Origin: Notamacropus eugenii
Taxonomy: Eukaryota > Chordata > Mammalia > Diprotodontia > Macropodidae
NCBI RefSeq assembly: GCF_028372415.1
Contig: NC_092875.1
Location: 48,837,271-48,901,270 of the forward strand
Direction: 5' to 3'
DNA: 64,000 nucleotides
In this document: in pieces, positions 1-10,084 of the stretch
How positions within the stretch are numbered: position 1 is the stretch's first letter
How the letters are laid out: each line of letters starts with the position of its first letter
Translations under genes and position numbers: made by a program
Notes under the pieces: generated by a model
Told to the model about the DNA's origin: nothing
The model's database searches: none
The model's input: the letters and a program-made list of their open reading frames with translations, nothing else

Positions 1-24
1 ATATCACACATACGTATGTGTATA

Positions 25-105
25 AGCATCCAAGGTAGGATTTGAACCCAGATCCTCTAGTAACTGAGGAATTACTTTCCACTACACCAGTTTCTCAGCT
101 AATAG
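25..105 (-). mobile_element. MIR fragment
   Basis: Reverse complement of the MIR tRNA-like head and core: the plus strand reads ggatttgaacccagatcctc followed by ttccactacacca. Only the 5' half is present. Confidence 0.65.
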
Positions 106-169
106 TGTCAATGCCTTGTCTCTGTTGATGAGTTCTAACTTATAATGTGTATGCCTTGTTTGTGTATTT

Positions 170-355
170 GTATTTTTATATATAATATATTATATATATA
201 CATATTTATGTATGTATACATATATACTATATATACATAGATTTACATATAAATTAGAACATATATACACACCAACAAAGTATATACATTATAAATTATT
301 TATATATGAAAATACATAAATTATGTATTTTAAAATGTGCATATGTATATATGTA

Positions 356-425
<70 letters not shown>
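170..425. repeat. AT-rich tract ending in (TA)n
   Basis: An alternating A/T region leads into about 30 uninterrupted TA units at 364-425. The tyrosine/isoleucine open frames across it are artefacts of the dinucleotide repeat. Confidence 0.95.
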
Positions 426-432
<7 letters not shown>

Positions 433-444
433 GCATGTACATGT

Positions 445-575
445 TCTTATCCCTATTATACTGTGCACTCCTTGTGAGAAAGGACTGGTTTTTTTTGAAA
501 ACTTTCTTTGTATTTCCAACATTCAGTACAATACGTGTCACACAGTAAGTACTTAATAAATGCTTTTGGATTGCC
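445..575 (+). mobile_element. L2 3' end
   Basis: Matches the L2 terminal segment: cactccttgtgagaaaggac, then a cacacagtaagtacttaata block ending in aaatgctttt. Confidence 0.7.
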
Positions 576-594
576 TCTCATCGATCTTTCCCAT

Positions 595-775
595 ACCCTT
601 ATGAAGCAGCCACCATTGGTGTTATTTTCTCCTTTTTTTAGCTGACCAGGAACCCAAGGTTCAGAGAGATGAAATGATTTCTCCAGGACCACATAATGAG
701 CAAATGTCAGAGGCAGGATCTGAACCCAGGTCTTCCCCATTCCTGTCCAGCCCTCCTTTTTCACTGGTCCATGTT
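595..775 (-). mobile_element. MIR
   Basis: Reverse-complement MIR, with the core at gaaatgatttctccaggacc and the head at aggatctgaacccaggtctt. Confidence 0.7.
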
Positions 776-1942
776 GATTTGAGGTAGACCAGTCTCCAGG
801 AGCTGGGATCCTCAGGTTTGTCTGCTTGGCTCCATATGTATGGGCCAGCTTGAAATCAGACTTCTGGGATAGCAAGGGGGAAATTAATCCCAAAAGTCTC
901 ATGACTAGCAGAACTTCAGAACAAGTAGAACCAATTTTGAAGTCATTTCTGTCCAGCAAAGTACACCAGCAACCCCCAGCTCAATTATGTTGGATGAAAG
1001 ATGCTTCTTGTCCCAGCAGAGCCATCACTCACTGACAGAAGAAATAAAGCGCTTGTCAGCTGGTATTAACACAGATAAGCCATTTAATTTAATTTTAAAA
1101 TTACCACTGGGTGTTTAAAAGAGCAAGCCCAAACAACAAACACGGAGGCGACTCATACTTCCACCAGCACTTAGCTGTATGACTTATCAAGATTGTCAGT
1201 TTAATTGGCTCTGAGTCTTCTGGGAATCCATCTCCTATCGATAAGGGGGATGGACATGGGCTGTGTGGGAAGAAGAAACCAGCCAAATCACCTGGGTTAC
1301 AAGCACAGGCATCACAGAGGAGGTACCTCTTGATACTTACTCCCCTTTAGGGAAAAAGAGAAGATTTGGAAGAGTCATAAAACCCATTGTGGTTCCCCGG
1401 GGTAGAGAGGGAGAAGGAAGCTTGCTTCCATCTCTTTCTTAAGATGCCTCCATGACCCTGCTTGAGATACATGGCTTCAGAATTGGTTTGGTCCTTCTGC
1501 ATGGAATATGTGAGCAGTAAATGGCACCAAAAACTGCCTTGTTGTTTTAGATTTTCAGTCAATCCATCTACAAGCATTTTTATGCATCTAATGTGCAGTT
1601 TATGCACTGCACCTCACTATACTAGATTCTAGGGCTGGGCCAGTGATTCCATCAATGTAGGGAACTTACTTTAAAAATGCACATCAGTGGATAATGTATT
1701 GTCAGGTGCCATTTGGGGATGGATGACCTATGTATTTAGTAAGGATATTACCATATTTGTCATTTATTTGTGACCTTATCTATGATTATTTCTTCCCAGT
1801 AGAACTGTTTCACTAATAACTCCATTTGCTCTGGCTCTTCAATTACTTTTGAATTTTGCAGAACATATAACACAATAAATAGCTTCATACGACAATACAA
1901 CATAATACAATAAATACTTTTTTCTTAAAAAATGCAGATCAA
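776..1942. other. Non-repetitive intergenic stretch
   Basis: I recognise no gene or complete repeat here. A short L2/MIR-like scrap may lie near 1555-1660. The last 16 bases (1927-1942) form the left target-site duplication of the following element. Confidence 0.5.
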
Positions 1943-1953
1943 GGGGGCGGAGC

Positions 1954-1964
1954 CAAGATGGCGG
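1954..1964 (+). promoter_or_regulatory. YY1-like site at the start of the 5' UTR
   Basis: caagatggcgg lies 12 bases into the element. Human L1 has a functional YY1 site at nearly the same place (caagatggc), where it fixes the transcription start. The same motif is at the start of copy 2. Confidence 0.6.
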
Positions 1965-2091
1965 AGTAGAAAGACGCACATACACATAGCTCCGAACCCA
2001 CAACCCATAGAACAGCTGTAAAAAGTAACTCATGGCGAATTCTGGAGCAGCAGAGGCCACAGAACAGTGGAGTGAAGGAGATTTCTGTTCA

Positions 2092-2252
2092 AGAGGGACC
2101 TGCAAACCTTTCGCAAAAGGTCCATCGCACTGCGGATGCAGAGCCCAGCCCAGCCCTGCCATGGCCCCAGCACCAAGAGGAGCAGATCCCAACGGGCTTC
2201 AGGGATGGGATCTCCAGCAGACGCATGGGTCCCTCCACCCACAGGTGATGGG
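2092..2252 (+). repeat. Single 5' UTR monomer of copy 1
   Basis: The segment from agagggacctgcaaacc to gggtccctccacccacagg corresponds to a unit present twice in tandem in the 5' UTR of copy 2 (47550-47866). Here it occurs once. Confidence 0.65.
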
Positions 2253-2615
2253 GGTTGGTGAGAAGGTCTCTTTGGTGGGTTGAGAGGGGAGTGGGGTGCC
2301 CCCATAACTCAGGCCCCCTCGGGAGGCAACAGCGGAGGCGGGAGCAGACTGAGGCTCCCCAAGCAGGCAGGAGCCTGAATCCATTGTTGAAGGTCTCTGC
2401 ATAAACCCCCTGAGGGAACTGAGCCCGTGAGGCGGCCCTGCCCCCACCTGAGCACCTGAACTTAATCTCACACTGAATAGCAGCCCTGCCCCTGCCCAAA
2501 GCCCTGAGGCTAGGAAGCAGCATTTGAGTCTTAGACCCCAAGCGCTGGCTGGGAGGATCAGGAGGCGAGGTGGGTGTGAGGAGAATATTCAGAGGTCAAG
2601 TCACTGGCTGGGAAA

Positions 2616-3712
2616 ATGCCCAGAAAAGGGAAAAAAACCAAGACTATAGAGGGTTACTTTCTTGGTGAACAGGTTTCTCCTCCCCTCCTTTCTGATGAGG
2701 AAGAGCTGTGCTCACCACCAGGGAAAGACACGGAAGTTAGGGCTTCTGTATCCCAGCCCACTCAATGGGATCAGACCTGGGAAAAGCTCAAAAAGGGCTC
2801 AGAAAATTTTGAAAATTATGTTAGAGGAATGGAGGAAAAACTGGAAAGAGCAATCAAAGACATGCAAGCAAAGCATGAACAGCAGATCAGCACCCTGCTA
2901 AAGGAGACCCCAAAAATGCTGAAGAAAATAACACCTTGAAAAATAGGCTAACTCAATTGGCAAAGGAGGTTCAAGAAGCCAATGAGGAGAAGAATGCTTT
3001 CAAAAGCAGAATTAGCCAAATGGAAAAGGAGATTCAAAAGCTCACTGAAGAAAATAGTTATTTCAAAATTAGAATGGAACAGATGGAGGCTAATGACTTT
3101 ATGAGAAACCAAGAAATCACAAAATAAAACCAAAAGAATGAAAAAATGGAAGATAATGTGAAATATCTCATGGGAAAAACAACTGACCTGGAAAATAGAT
3201 CCAGGAGAGACAATTTAAAAATTATGGGACTACCTGAAAGCCATGATCAAAAGAAGAGCCTACACATCATCTTTCATGAAATTATCAAGGAAAACTGCCC
3301 TGAGATTCTAGAACCAGAGGGCAAAATAAATATTCAAGGAATCCACAGAACACCACCTGAAAGAGATCCAAAAAGAGAAACTCCTAGGAACATTGTGGCC
3401 AAATTCCAGAATTCCCAGGTCAAGGAGAAAATATTGCAAGCAGCTAGAAAGAAACAATTCAAGTATTGTGGAAATACAATCAGGATAACACAAGATGTAG
3501 CAGCTTCTACATTAAGGGATCAAAGGGCATGGAATAGGATATTCCAGAAGTCAAAGGAACTAGGACTAAAACCAAGAATCACCTACCCAGCAAAACTGAG
3601 TATAATACTTCAGGGGAAAAACTGGTCTTTCAATGAAATAGAGGACTTTCAAGCATTCCTGATGAAAAGACCAGAGCTGAAAAGAAAATTTGACTTTCAA
3701 ACACAAGAATGA
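2616..3712 (+). pseudogene. L1-type ORF1 (RNA-binding protein), decayed
   Basis: L1 ORF1p binds the element RNA as a trimer and acts as a nucleic-acid chaperone. The start MPRKGK (2616) matches copy 2. In order come a basic N-terminus, a charged coiled-coil region (heptad-like KSRISQMEKEIQKLTEEN), an RRM-like domain (DNLKIMGLPE; TPRNIVAKF, the RNP-like strands) and a C-terminal domain (ITYPAKLS). These correspond to human ORF1p NLRLIGVPE, TPRHIIVRF and ISYPAKLS. The frame shifts once around 2900-2939, where it leaves the first frame after 107 residues. A stop at 3125-3127 interrupts the second frame. The last 188 residues (3146-3709) are open. About 365 codons in all, against 338 in human. 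Confidence 0.88.
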
Positions 3713-4749
3713 AGAGAAGCATGAAAAGGTAAACAGCAAGGAGAAGTCATAAGGGACTTACTAAAGTTGAACTGTTTACATTCCTACACGGAAAGACAAT
3801 ATTTGTAACTCTTGAAACTTTTCAGTATCTGGGTACTGGGTGGGATTACACACACACACATGCACACGCACACGCACACATACATAGAGACAGAGTGCAC
3901 AGAGTGAATTGAAGAGGATGGGATCATATCTTAAAAAAAATGAAATCAAGCAGTGACAGAGAAATATATTGGGAGGAGAAAGGGAGAAATTGAATGGGGC
4001 AAATTATCTCTCATAAAAGAGGCAAACAAAAGACTCATTAGTGGAGGGATAAAGAGGGGAGGTGAGAGAAAAACATGAAGTCTACTCTCATCACATTCCA
4101 CTAAAGGAAAGAATAAAATGCACACTCATTTTGGTAGGAAAACCTATCTCACAATACAGGAAAGTGGGGGATAAGGGGATAAGCAGGGTGGCGGGGATGA
4201 TGGAAGGGAGGGCATGGGGAGGAGGGAGCAATATGAGGTCGACACTCATGGGGAGGGACAGGATCAAAAGAGAATAGAAGTAATGGGGGACAGGATAGGA
4301 TGGAGGGAAATATAGTTAGTCTTATACAACACAACTATTATGGAAGTCATTTGCAAAACTACACAGATTTGGCCTATATTGAATTGCTTGCCTTCCAAAG
4401 GGAAGGGGTGGGAAGGGAGGGAGGAAAAGAAGTTGGAACTCAAAGTTTTAGGAACAACTGTCAAGTAATGTTCTTGCCACTAGGAAATAAGAAATACAGG
4501 TAAAGGGGTATAGAAAGTTATCTGGCCCTACAGGACAAAAGAGAAGATGGAGACAAGGGCAGAGAGGGATGATAGAAGAGAGAGCAGATTGGTGATAGGG
4601 GCAATTAGAATGCTTGTTGTTTGGGGGGGGAGGGGACAAAAGGGGAGAAAATTTGGAACCCAAAATTTTGTTAAAATGAATGTTAAAAGTTAAATAAATA
4701 AATTTAAAAAAAGCAGATCAACAACTTGGCTTCAAATTCTAGTTTTAGA

Positions 4750-4865
4750 GAGTTGTTTGGGGGTAGTGAGAGGTTCAGTTATTTACCCAGGGTCTGGTGT
4801 TGGAGGTAGGTTTGCACTTGGGTTTCTACAGACTCCAAGTCTAGTACCATGAATATAAAGTGGAG
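4750..4865 (-). mobile_element. MIR fragment
   Basis: Core-like tttacccagggtctggtgtt followed by tccaagtctagtaccat, the reverse complement of the MIR head. Confidence 0.5.
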
Positions 4866-5108
4866 ATGGTAGAGATAATCTAGGGCCTTGAACCAGATCC
4901 TGCATTCATCCCAGATCCTGCAACCATCAATGCGGGGAGTATTGCTATGGAGAGGGGGTTTATCACCTCCACCAACTGCTGGCTAATTTCCACCAACAGA
5001 CACATAAGCCTGATGGCTCTGGGAGTGACAACACCCCCTAGATCAGGGATTCTGCTTCTAGCCCATCCTCTGCAGTCATTGTTTCTGTGGAGATGTAGAA
5101 TGGCAATC

Positions 5109-5258
5109 ACTTCTCTGAATGCTGCAGCCATAGCTACTGAAGACCCAGAAAAAAAAGTTCTTGCCACCAAAGACTTTGGCACCATCAAAGGGTTCAACAT
5201 CAGAAATGTATGTGATTTTATCAGTAGAAATGATATTAGGGAAGATTCTTTACCATCT
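5109..5258 (+). pseudogene. YBX3-like (Y-box/cold-shock protein) retropseudogene fragment
   Basis: The frame through 5112-5246 reads SLNAAAIATEDPEKKVLATK, then GTIKGFNIRN and FISRNDIRED. From memory, YBX3 reads SLATAAGSEDAEKKVLATK, GTVKWFNVRN and FINRNDTKED. About two thirds of the 36 residues from EDPEKK onward agree. The EDxEKKVLATK stretch fits YBX3 better than YBX1. In the functional protein the cold-shock domain binds single-stranded nucleic acid. Here the key KWFN tryptophan is glycine and the GYGFI RNP1 strand is VCDFI, so this is not functional. It breaks off after the first third of the domain. No introns are seen, consistent with a processed copy. Flanking sequence in the same frame does not resemble YBX proteins. 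Confidence 0.72.
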
Positions 5259-5284
5259 AGGTTTCCTCAGCAGCCTAAAGACCT

Positions 5285-5357
5285 TGACAGAAGGGACTTT
5301 TTGTGCCCATAGGACATTGCACAGTGATCTACACATAGTAAGTGCTTGATAGCAGTT
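5285..5357 (+). mobile_element. L2 3' terminal scrap
   Basis: acacatagtaagtgcttgat resembles the end of L2 just before its terminal repeats. Confidence 0.5.
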
Positions 5358-5360
5358 AGG

Positions 5361-5625
5361 TGACACAATGATGTGTAGTATAGACTATAGAGCACTGGGC
5401 TTGGAACCAGGAAAACTCCTCTTCCTGAGTTCAAATCTGGCCTTAGACATTTTCTAGTTGTGTGACACTGGGAAAGTCACTTAATCCTTTTTACCTCAGT
5501 TTCCTCATCTGTAAAAATGAGTTAAAGAAGGAAATGGCAAACTACTCCACTATCTTTTCCAAGAAAATCCTAAAATGGGGTCATGAAGAATTGGACATGA
5601 CTAAAATGAACAAACAACAAACGTA
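5361..5625 (+). mobile_element. RTE-tailed SINE
   Basis: The tRNA-like head (agagcactgggcttggaac), B-box-like gagttcaaatc, core (cctcagtttcctcatctgt) and tail (ggtcatgaagaattggacat, ending aacaaacaac) are all present. The copy is nearly complete. Confidence 0.8.
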
Positions 5626-5636
5626 CCTAATTTTTT

Positions 5637-5697
5637 TTATCCATCCATCCATCCATCCATTCATCCATCCATCCATTCATCCATCTATCCACCCATC
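5637..5697. repeat. (ATCC)n microsatellite
   Basis: About 14 tetranucleotide units with a few ATTC and ATCT variants. Confidence 0.95.
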
Positions 5698-5925
5698 TGA
5701 GAGCTGGGCCTGGATTTAGGAACAACTGAGTCCAAATCTGGCCTCAAACATTTACTAGCTGAGTGTCCTTGGACAAATCACTTAACCTCTGTCTTCCTCA
5801 GTTTCCTCAAAATAGGTATAATAATAGCATCCACCTCCCAGGGTTGTTGTGAGGAATCAAATGAGATAATATCTGTGAAATACTTGATAGACATTTAATA
5901 AATGCTTCCCCCCTTCTCCCTTACT
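5697..5925 (+). mobile_element. MAR1-type CORE-SINE
   Basis: Head from gagagctgggcctgg, core tcagtttcctcaaaatagg, then cccagggttgttgtgaggaa and an L2-like end (gacatttaataaatgc). Confidence 0.75.
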
Positions 5926-5969
5926 CATCTATTGATACATTCATTTATTCATTCTACTCAACCAAGATG

Positions 5970-6092
5970 CCTTTAGGCAGAGGATGTTAACTTTTTTTAT
6001 GTCATGCAACCCTTTAGTATTCTTGTGCAGCCTATGGGCTCCTTCTTAGAATATTTTTATATGCATAAAATAAAACGCAGAATTACAAAGGA
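5970..6092 (+). mobile_element. Old interspersed repeat, possibly hAT-type
   Basis: gtcatgcaaccctttagtat ... cctatgggctccttcttaga ... gcataaaataaaacgcag resembles an ancient mammalian-wide repeat with catggacccctttggcag-like text. I could not fix the family. Confidence 0.35.
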
Positions 6093-6094
6093 AA

Positions 6095-6312
6095 CCGCTG
6101 CAGGTAGGTGGAGGTTGATAGAGTACCAGACCAAATTCTGGAAGACATGCATTCAAATTAACTGTCTGACCCCAGAAAACCATTTTTTCCTCATACGTAA
6201 AATGTAGTGCCTCCTTCCAGAGGTGACTGTGAGGATCCAATGAGGTTATAAGTGTAAAGCACTTAGCACACTGCCTGGCACATAGTGAGACCTATTATTA
6301 TAGTGAGAGTTA
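6095..6312 (+). mobile_element. MAR1-type CORE-SINE
   Basis: Diverged head (gcaggtaggtgg), then gtgaggatccaatgaggtta and agcacttagcacactgcctg, ending in tattattatagtgag. Confidence 0.7.
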
Positions 6313-7114
6313 TCAAAATGTAAAAATCCAGCAAGTCCATGGGCTGAGGTAAAGGAACTCTTCTCTGAGCCTCTTCTAGATACGTTATTCTAGAAGTTTC
6401 TACATTTTAGGCAGATCTCAGTCTTCCTGCGATGGGGCTGCACTGATGCATGCACTCAGAGGTGCTCTGAGGCTTGCTGGGCAGAAGGAGTGGGAGGGAG
6501 ACAGGACAGAGAGGTGCTGGGACTGGGCTTGGCCTCAGCCCAGCGTCAGGGTCAGGGTCAGAGGAACCTAGTTCTCTCCCTTTCGGCTCCTGGCCTTGCC
6601 CATCTGCATCCTGGTTCCTTGCACCCAGAGGGAGGTGGGCTTCGTTCGAACATCTCATTCTCATTTATCTTTCAAAACACACAAAAAAATCAATGCTCCA
6701 AACTCTCCTTTGGAAGTAACTTAAAAATCACTCCCAGGCACAAATGAAATTCATTATGGTTGCCTGTCTGTGGAAGTGCTTTGGATTCCTGCTGGCTGCT
6801 TCCTCCTTAACAGGCTTTTTTGCTGTGGTAGCTGCAATGCTAGTCATTCCTCATGTTTCTACTGCTTACTGCAAAATTAGACCATATTTCACCTTCTTTC
6901 ACAAGGCCCTTCCTCCCTTCCCATCATTACTGTTCTTTCCATGTTAGCATGCGACACCCATGCGTGTGTGAACACATGTACACACAACCACAGAAACTTT
7001 CCATGATCTTCTTGAGCAAGATGAGATTGCATCTACTGATTCATTCATCTTCCTGTCTATCCAGCTATGGCTCTGCCTTTTAGAATGGAAGGCCCTCTGA
7101 ACTTAGCTTGGAGT
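6313..7114. other. Non-repetitive stretch
   Basis: Mixed composition with no recognised gene. A ggtcagggtcagg motif at about 6550 is a short local repeat only. Confidence 0.45.
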
Positions 7115-7305
7115 ATAAGATGATATGATCTGGAGCTGAAGGAGCCCTTAGAGATTATCCAGTCCAATACCTTTGTTTAGAGATAAAGAAAATGAATCCT
7201 GTGACTCTGGGCAAGTTACTTTGCCTCAGTTTCTCCATCTGTAAAATAAGAAGGGCTAGATGACCTCTAAGTTCCCTCCCAACTCTGTTTGTAATCCTAT
7301 CATGC
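7115..7305. mobile_element. Two abutting MIR halves in opposite orientation
   Basis: 7115-7195 reads as the 3' end of a reverse MIR (agcccttagagattatccag). From about 7200 it reads as a forward MIR core and tail (gtgactctgggcaagttact ... gggctagatgacctctaag). Confidence 0.55.
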
Positions 7306-7359
7306 CTTTGCTCAGCCTCAGTTCCTACTTAGCTTTAATCATTGAATGGACATTGCCTC

Positions 7360-7605
7360 AGACCAACTGAGAAAGACCTTAGCTTAAAAAGGCCAAGGCC
7401 TCCCACTGCATCCAGAGCCATCTTCAGTCATCCTGGTCTATGTCTCACTGCTGGACCCAGATGTCTCTGGAGGAGAAAGTGAGGCTGGTGACTTGGCACA
7501 GTCCTGCCTCACTTAAATACAATTCACTTGCAAGTCATGGCATCACCTTCCTGATGTCATGGTCCTCTTGGAGAATGAAGAACAAGCAACAACCATGACA
7601 AAAGT
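7360..7605 (+). mobile_element. RTE-like LINE 3' end
   Basis: Shares tgcctcacttaaatacaatt, cacttgcaagtcatggcatc and a cttggagaatgaagaacaag tail with the reverse copy at 12115-12330. The tail ends in caacaacc, typical of this family. Confidence 0.6.
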
Positions 7606-7654
7606 CTTGGCCTCCGTTTGCTTATCTTATCTTCCTTGAAATCTTGAATGTGGG

Positions 7655-8178
7655 TGATTAATAATGATAATTAGTAATAATGATGGTAGCTTTTATATAG
7701 AGCTTCAAAGTTGGTAATGCCCTTTATAAATACAATTCATTTGATCCCCATAACACTCTTTGTTTTTCAATTGTATGATCCCATTTGGAGTTTTCTTGGC
7801 AGAGATAATGCAGTGGTTTTCCATTTCTTTTTCCAGCTCATTTTACAGATAAAGAAACTGAGGCAAACAGGATGAAGTGGCTTGACCAGGATCACGCAAC
7901 TAGAAAGTGTCTGAGGCCAGATATGAATCCAGAAAGAAGAGTTTTCTTGAGGCTAGACCTCATACTTTATCTACTAGGTCATGTACCTGCCCAGCACCCT
8001 AGGAAATGGGTGCATTTGTTGTACCCATTTTACAGGAAAGGAAACCAAGGCTGACAAAGGTGAAATGACATGCCCAAGGTCACATGGCTAGAAAATATTT
8101 GAGACAGGATTTGAATTCAGGTCTTTCTCTTTATTGATCCAGAGGTCTTGTCACTGGACCACCTACCTGCCTTATTGA
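7655..8178 (-). mobile_element. MAR1-type CORE-SINE split by a younger SINE
   Basis: The 3' part is at 7655-7760 (aataatgatggtagctttta ... atttgatccccataacac). The 5' part is at 7998-8178 (cccattttacaggaaagg ... cactggaccacctacctgc). The RTE-tailed SINE at 7763-7998 separates them. Confidence 0.7.
7763..7998 (-). mobile_element. RTE-tailed SINE nested in a MAR1-type SINE
   Basis: Tail tcccatttggagttttcttg, core aaactgaggcaaacagg, head catactttatctactaggtc, all in reverse. Confidence 0.75.
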
Positions 8179-8184
8179 TTAACA

Positions 8185-8395
8185 CTGGGCTGAAGTTACA
8201 AAGAGACAAATTAGGACTTGGTGTCAAGACCATCTTGGTAATAGAACTCTCCTAAAGTGGAATGGGCTGCCTTGAGGGGTGATGGAGGTGATGGATTCCT
8301 ACTCCTTGGAGGTCTCCTAGAGAGGGCTAGACTGTCACTTGTGGACTAAAAATGGCTTTGAGATTCCTTCTGTCTCTTAGATGTTGTAGTTCTGT
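8185..8395 (+). mobile_element. L3/CR1 3' end
   Basis: Contains aaagtggaatgggctgcctt and ctccttggaggtctcctaga and ends tagttctgtgaa, the CR1-type terminus. Confidence 0.7.
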
Positions 8396-8530
8396 GAAAC
8401 TGAGGCCTCAGGAGGTAGGAGAGAAGTGATTTGCCTCAAGCCTGAGAGCAAGATGAATCTAGGACTAGTCCTCAAGTCTCCTGATTGCTAATCCAAGGTT
8501 CTTACATTGTACCATCCTGCTTCTGTAAAG
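8395..8530 (-). mobile_element. MIR
   Basis: gaaactgaggcctcaggagg, gtgatttgcctcaagcctga and a ttacattgtaccatcctgc end. Confidence 0.6.
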
Positions 8531-8764
8531 TATTATGGGAATCTTTGTTGAAGGATGTTGTGGGGATTCTCTGGGATAAATTTTGACGGATGATACAAGC
8601 TCTGCTACATGCGCTATATGAGATTGGAGAGGAGAGGAGGGGTGGGGAGATTAGCTCTTTAGGAGCCCTTCATTGGGAGAGAATAAGAGAAGATGAAAAG
8701 ACACTGAGTTGAATGAAGAAAGACAGAGAAGGGAGGACTGAGAGTCCTATTTCTAATGTGTTGT

Positions 8765-9130
8765 ACTAAGGTACTAATCAGGATCCTCCTTCCACCTCCC
8801 CAAAACCTTCACATGGCTCCCTGCTCTCTACTTTAATAAGATAAAGTGTTCACCCTGCCATTCAAGACCTTCCTTCCCTTAAATGGCACGACCTTATTTT
8901 GTATTAATAAGTCAATCAACAAACTATTATTAAGTGCCTTCCTTGGGGAAACAAAGACAAGAATAATTCACAATCTCTGCTTTTGGCTTTTGCTTCAACA
9001 TTCGTGCCATTTGGACAACTCTGCCCTCTTTTCTCATCCCCCTCTCTCCCAGCTCTTTACTTTGGCTCCCATCTGCCATGTCTGGCATCTACCCCTTTCT
9101 TCAATCCCCATTTTGCCCATTTAAAGTCTT
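8765..9130 (+). mobile_element. L2 fragment with a short reverse L2 end inside
   Basis: cttcacatggctccctgctc and cattcaagaccttccttccc are L2 ORF2/3' region text. It resumes at 8985 (ccatttggacaactctgccc). Between, 8905-8970 (caatcaacaaactattatta ... ggggaaacaaagacaag) is an L2 3' end in reverse. Confidence 0.65.
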
Positions 9131-9191
9131 CCTTTTTAATTTTTTTAAAGGCCATTGGGGTTAAGTGACTTGTCCAGGGTCACATAGCCCC

Positions 9192-9570
9192 TTTTTTATT
9201 TAAAAAGATATTTTATTCTGAATTTCACAAACACAAAAAATCTTGAAATACATAGCAGAGAAAAAAAAGAGGATTATATGCAAAACCATAAATCTTTATT
9301 GTGTACATTATGATTTTAAAAATATATAATAAATTCAACATTTTACTTTCAAAGCTGACCTGTTCGTATTTCCTTCCAAATTTACTTCTCTTCCGTTCTG
9401 CTCGAGTTAGTCAATGTTTCAATGATCTACTTTTCTTTCTTTCCTTCTTTTCGTTTTTGAATGACACCATAGACAGCTCCTATCTCCCCACTAATCCCTT
9501 TACTTCCTTTCCCACCATGAAAAAAGGAAAACCACAATCCTTGTAACAAATGAGCAAGTGAAATAAATAT
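9192..9570 (-). mobile_element. Probable L1 3' UTR fragment
   Basis: AT-rich sequence starting with a T-rich stretch (tattttattctgaatttcac) like other reverse L1 ends in this window. No coding match, so the assignment is tentative. Confidence 0.35.
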
Positions 9571-9690
9571 GCACCTTCTTTTCCTATAAAACCCAATTCA
9601 GATACTACATCCTACAGGAAGCCTTCCTGAGTTATTTTGATGAAAGCAACCTCTTTCCTCTGATTTCTGCCACTATGGTACATGGAATGT
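9571..9690 (+). mobile_element. L2 fragment
   Basis: tacatcctacaggaagccttcctgagtta, quoted here in part (caggaagccttcctgagtta), is typical L2 3' text. Confidence 0.6.
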
Positions 9691-9699
9691 GCACATATT

Positions 9700-10078
9700 T
9701 AAAGACAATACAAAATCCAGTAGATCTGAAAGATGAATAGCTAAGAAGTGACATGAGGACACTCTCAAGGTCTCTCTTAAGAACTTTGGAATTGATTACA
9801 TGACATAGGAGACAATGACATAGGACCTACTCAGCATGGTGTGCCTTCATTAGAGAAGGTTTTGTGCTCTATGAGTAAAGCAGAATTGAAATAACTCAAA
9901 AGAAACATGAGGCACAAATTTAGAGAATCCTCTCCTTGTGGACCACTTGTGCCTGGCCTGTAGTAGAGCCTTCCAAGCTCATATAACCCTTATCAGTCAC
10001 AGTCAGAAACACTGTAACTGGACTATAACATGGCACTGTCATTTTGGTCCTCTTTGAGAACAAAGAACAACAACCAGC
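9700..10078 (+). mobile_element. RTE-like LINE 3' end with C2H2-like C-terminus
   Basis: Aligns base by base with the reverse copy at 35370-35865, for example gacactctcaaggtctctct, tcagcatggtgtgccttcat and gctctatgagtaaagcagaa. The frame at 9935-10021 reads LCLACSRAFQAHITLISH then SQKHCN. The spacing is C-x2-C-x12-H-x3-H (9950-10012). The nucleotide tail is tttgagaacaaagaacaaca. The rest of the frame is decayed. Confidence 0.7.
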
Positions 10079-10084
10079 TAACTC

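Larger units (their letters stand above)
1943..4712 (+). mobile_element. Half-L1 (HAL1-like) LINE, copy 1: 5' UTR, ORF1, 3' UTR, no ORF2
   Basis: Apparently full-length element. It starts gggggcggagccaagatggc and ends in an A-rich tail (ttaaataaataaatttaaaa). The 9-base duplication gcagatcaa flanks it at 1934-1942 and 4713-4721, and the match extends left through A residues. The 5' UTR (1943-2615) holds one promoter-like monomer. ORF1 (2616-3712) is followed by about 1 kb of 3' UTR with a CA repeat near 3850 and G-rich polypurine tracts near 4400 and 4620. No reverse transcriptase or endonuclease frame exists anywhere in it. The second copy at 45106-48016 has the same ORF1-to-3'UTR junction, so absence of ORF2 is a family trait and not a private deletion. 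It resembles HAL1 elements described from mammals; ORF2 protein from an L1 would have to act in trans. Confidence 0.85.

Noticed and set aside
289-548. Open frames across the TA repeat
   Set aside because: YIYIYI artefacts of (TA)n on both strands.
5361-5480. Isolated tRNA gene from the A/B-box-like head
   Set aside because: The sequence continues into the SINE core and RTE tail, and the cloverleaf is not preserved. The same holds for every other SINE head here.
6540-6570. Telomere-like ggtcagggtcagg motif
   Set aside because: It is GGTCAG-based, only about three units, and not TTAGGG.
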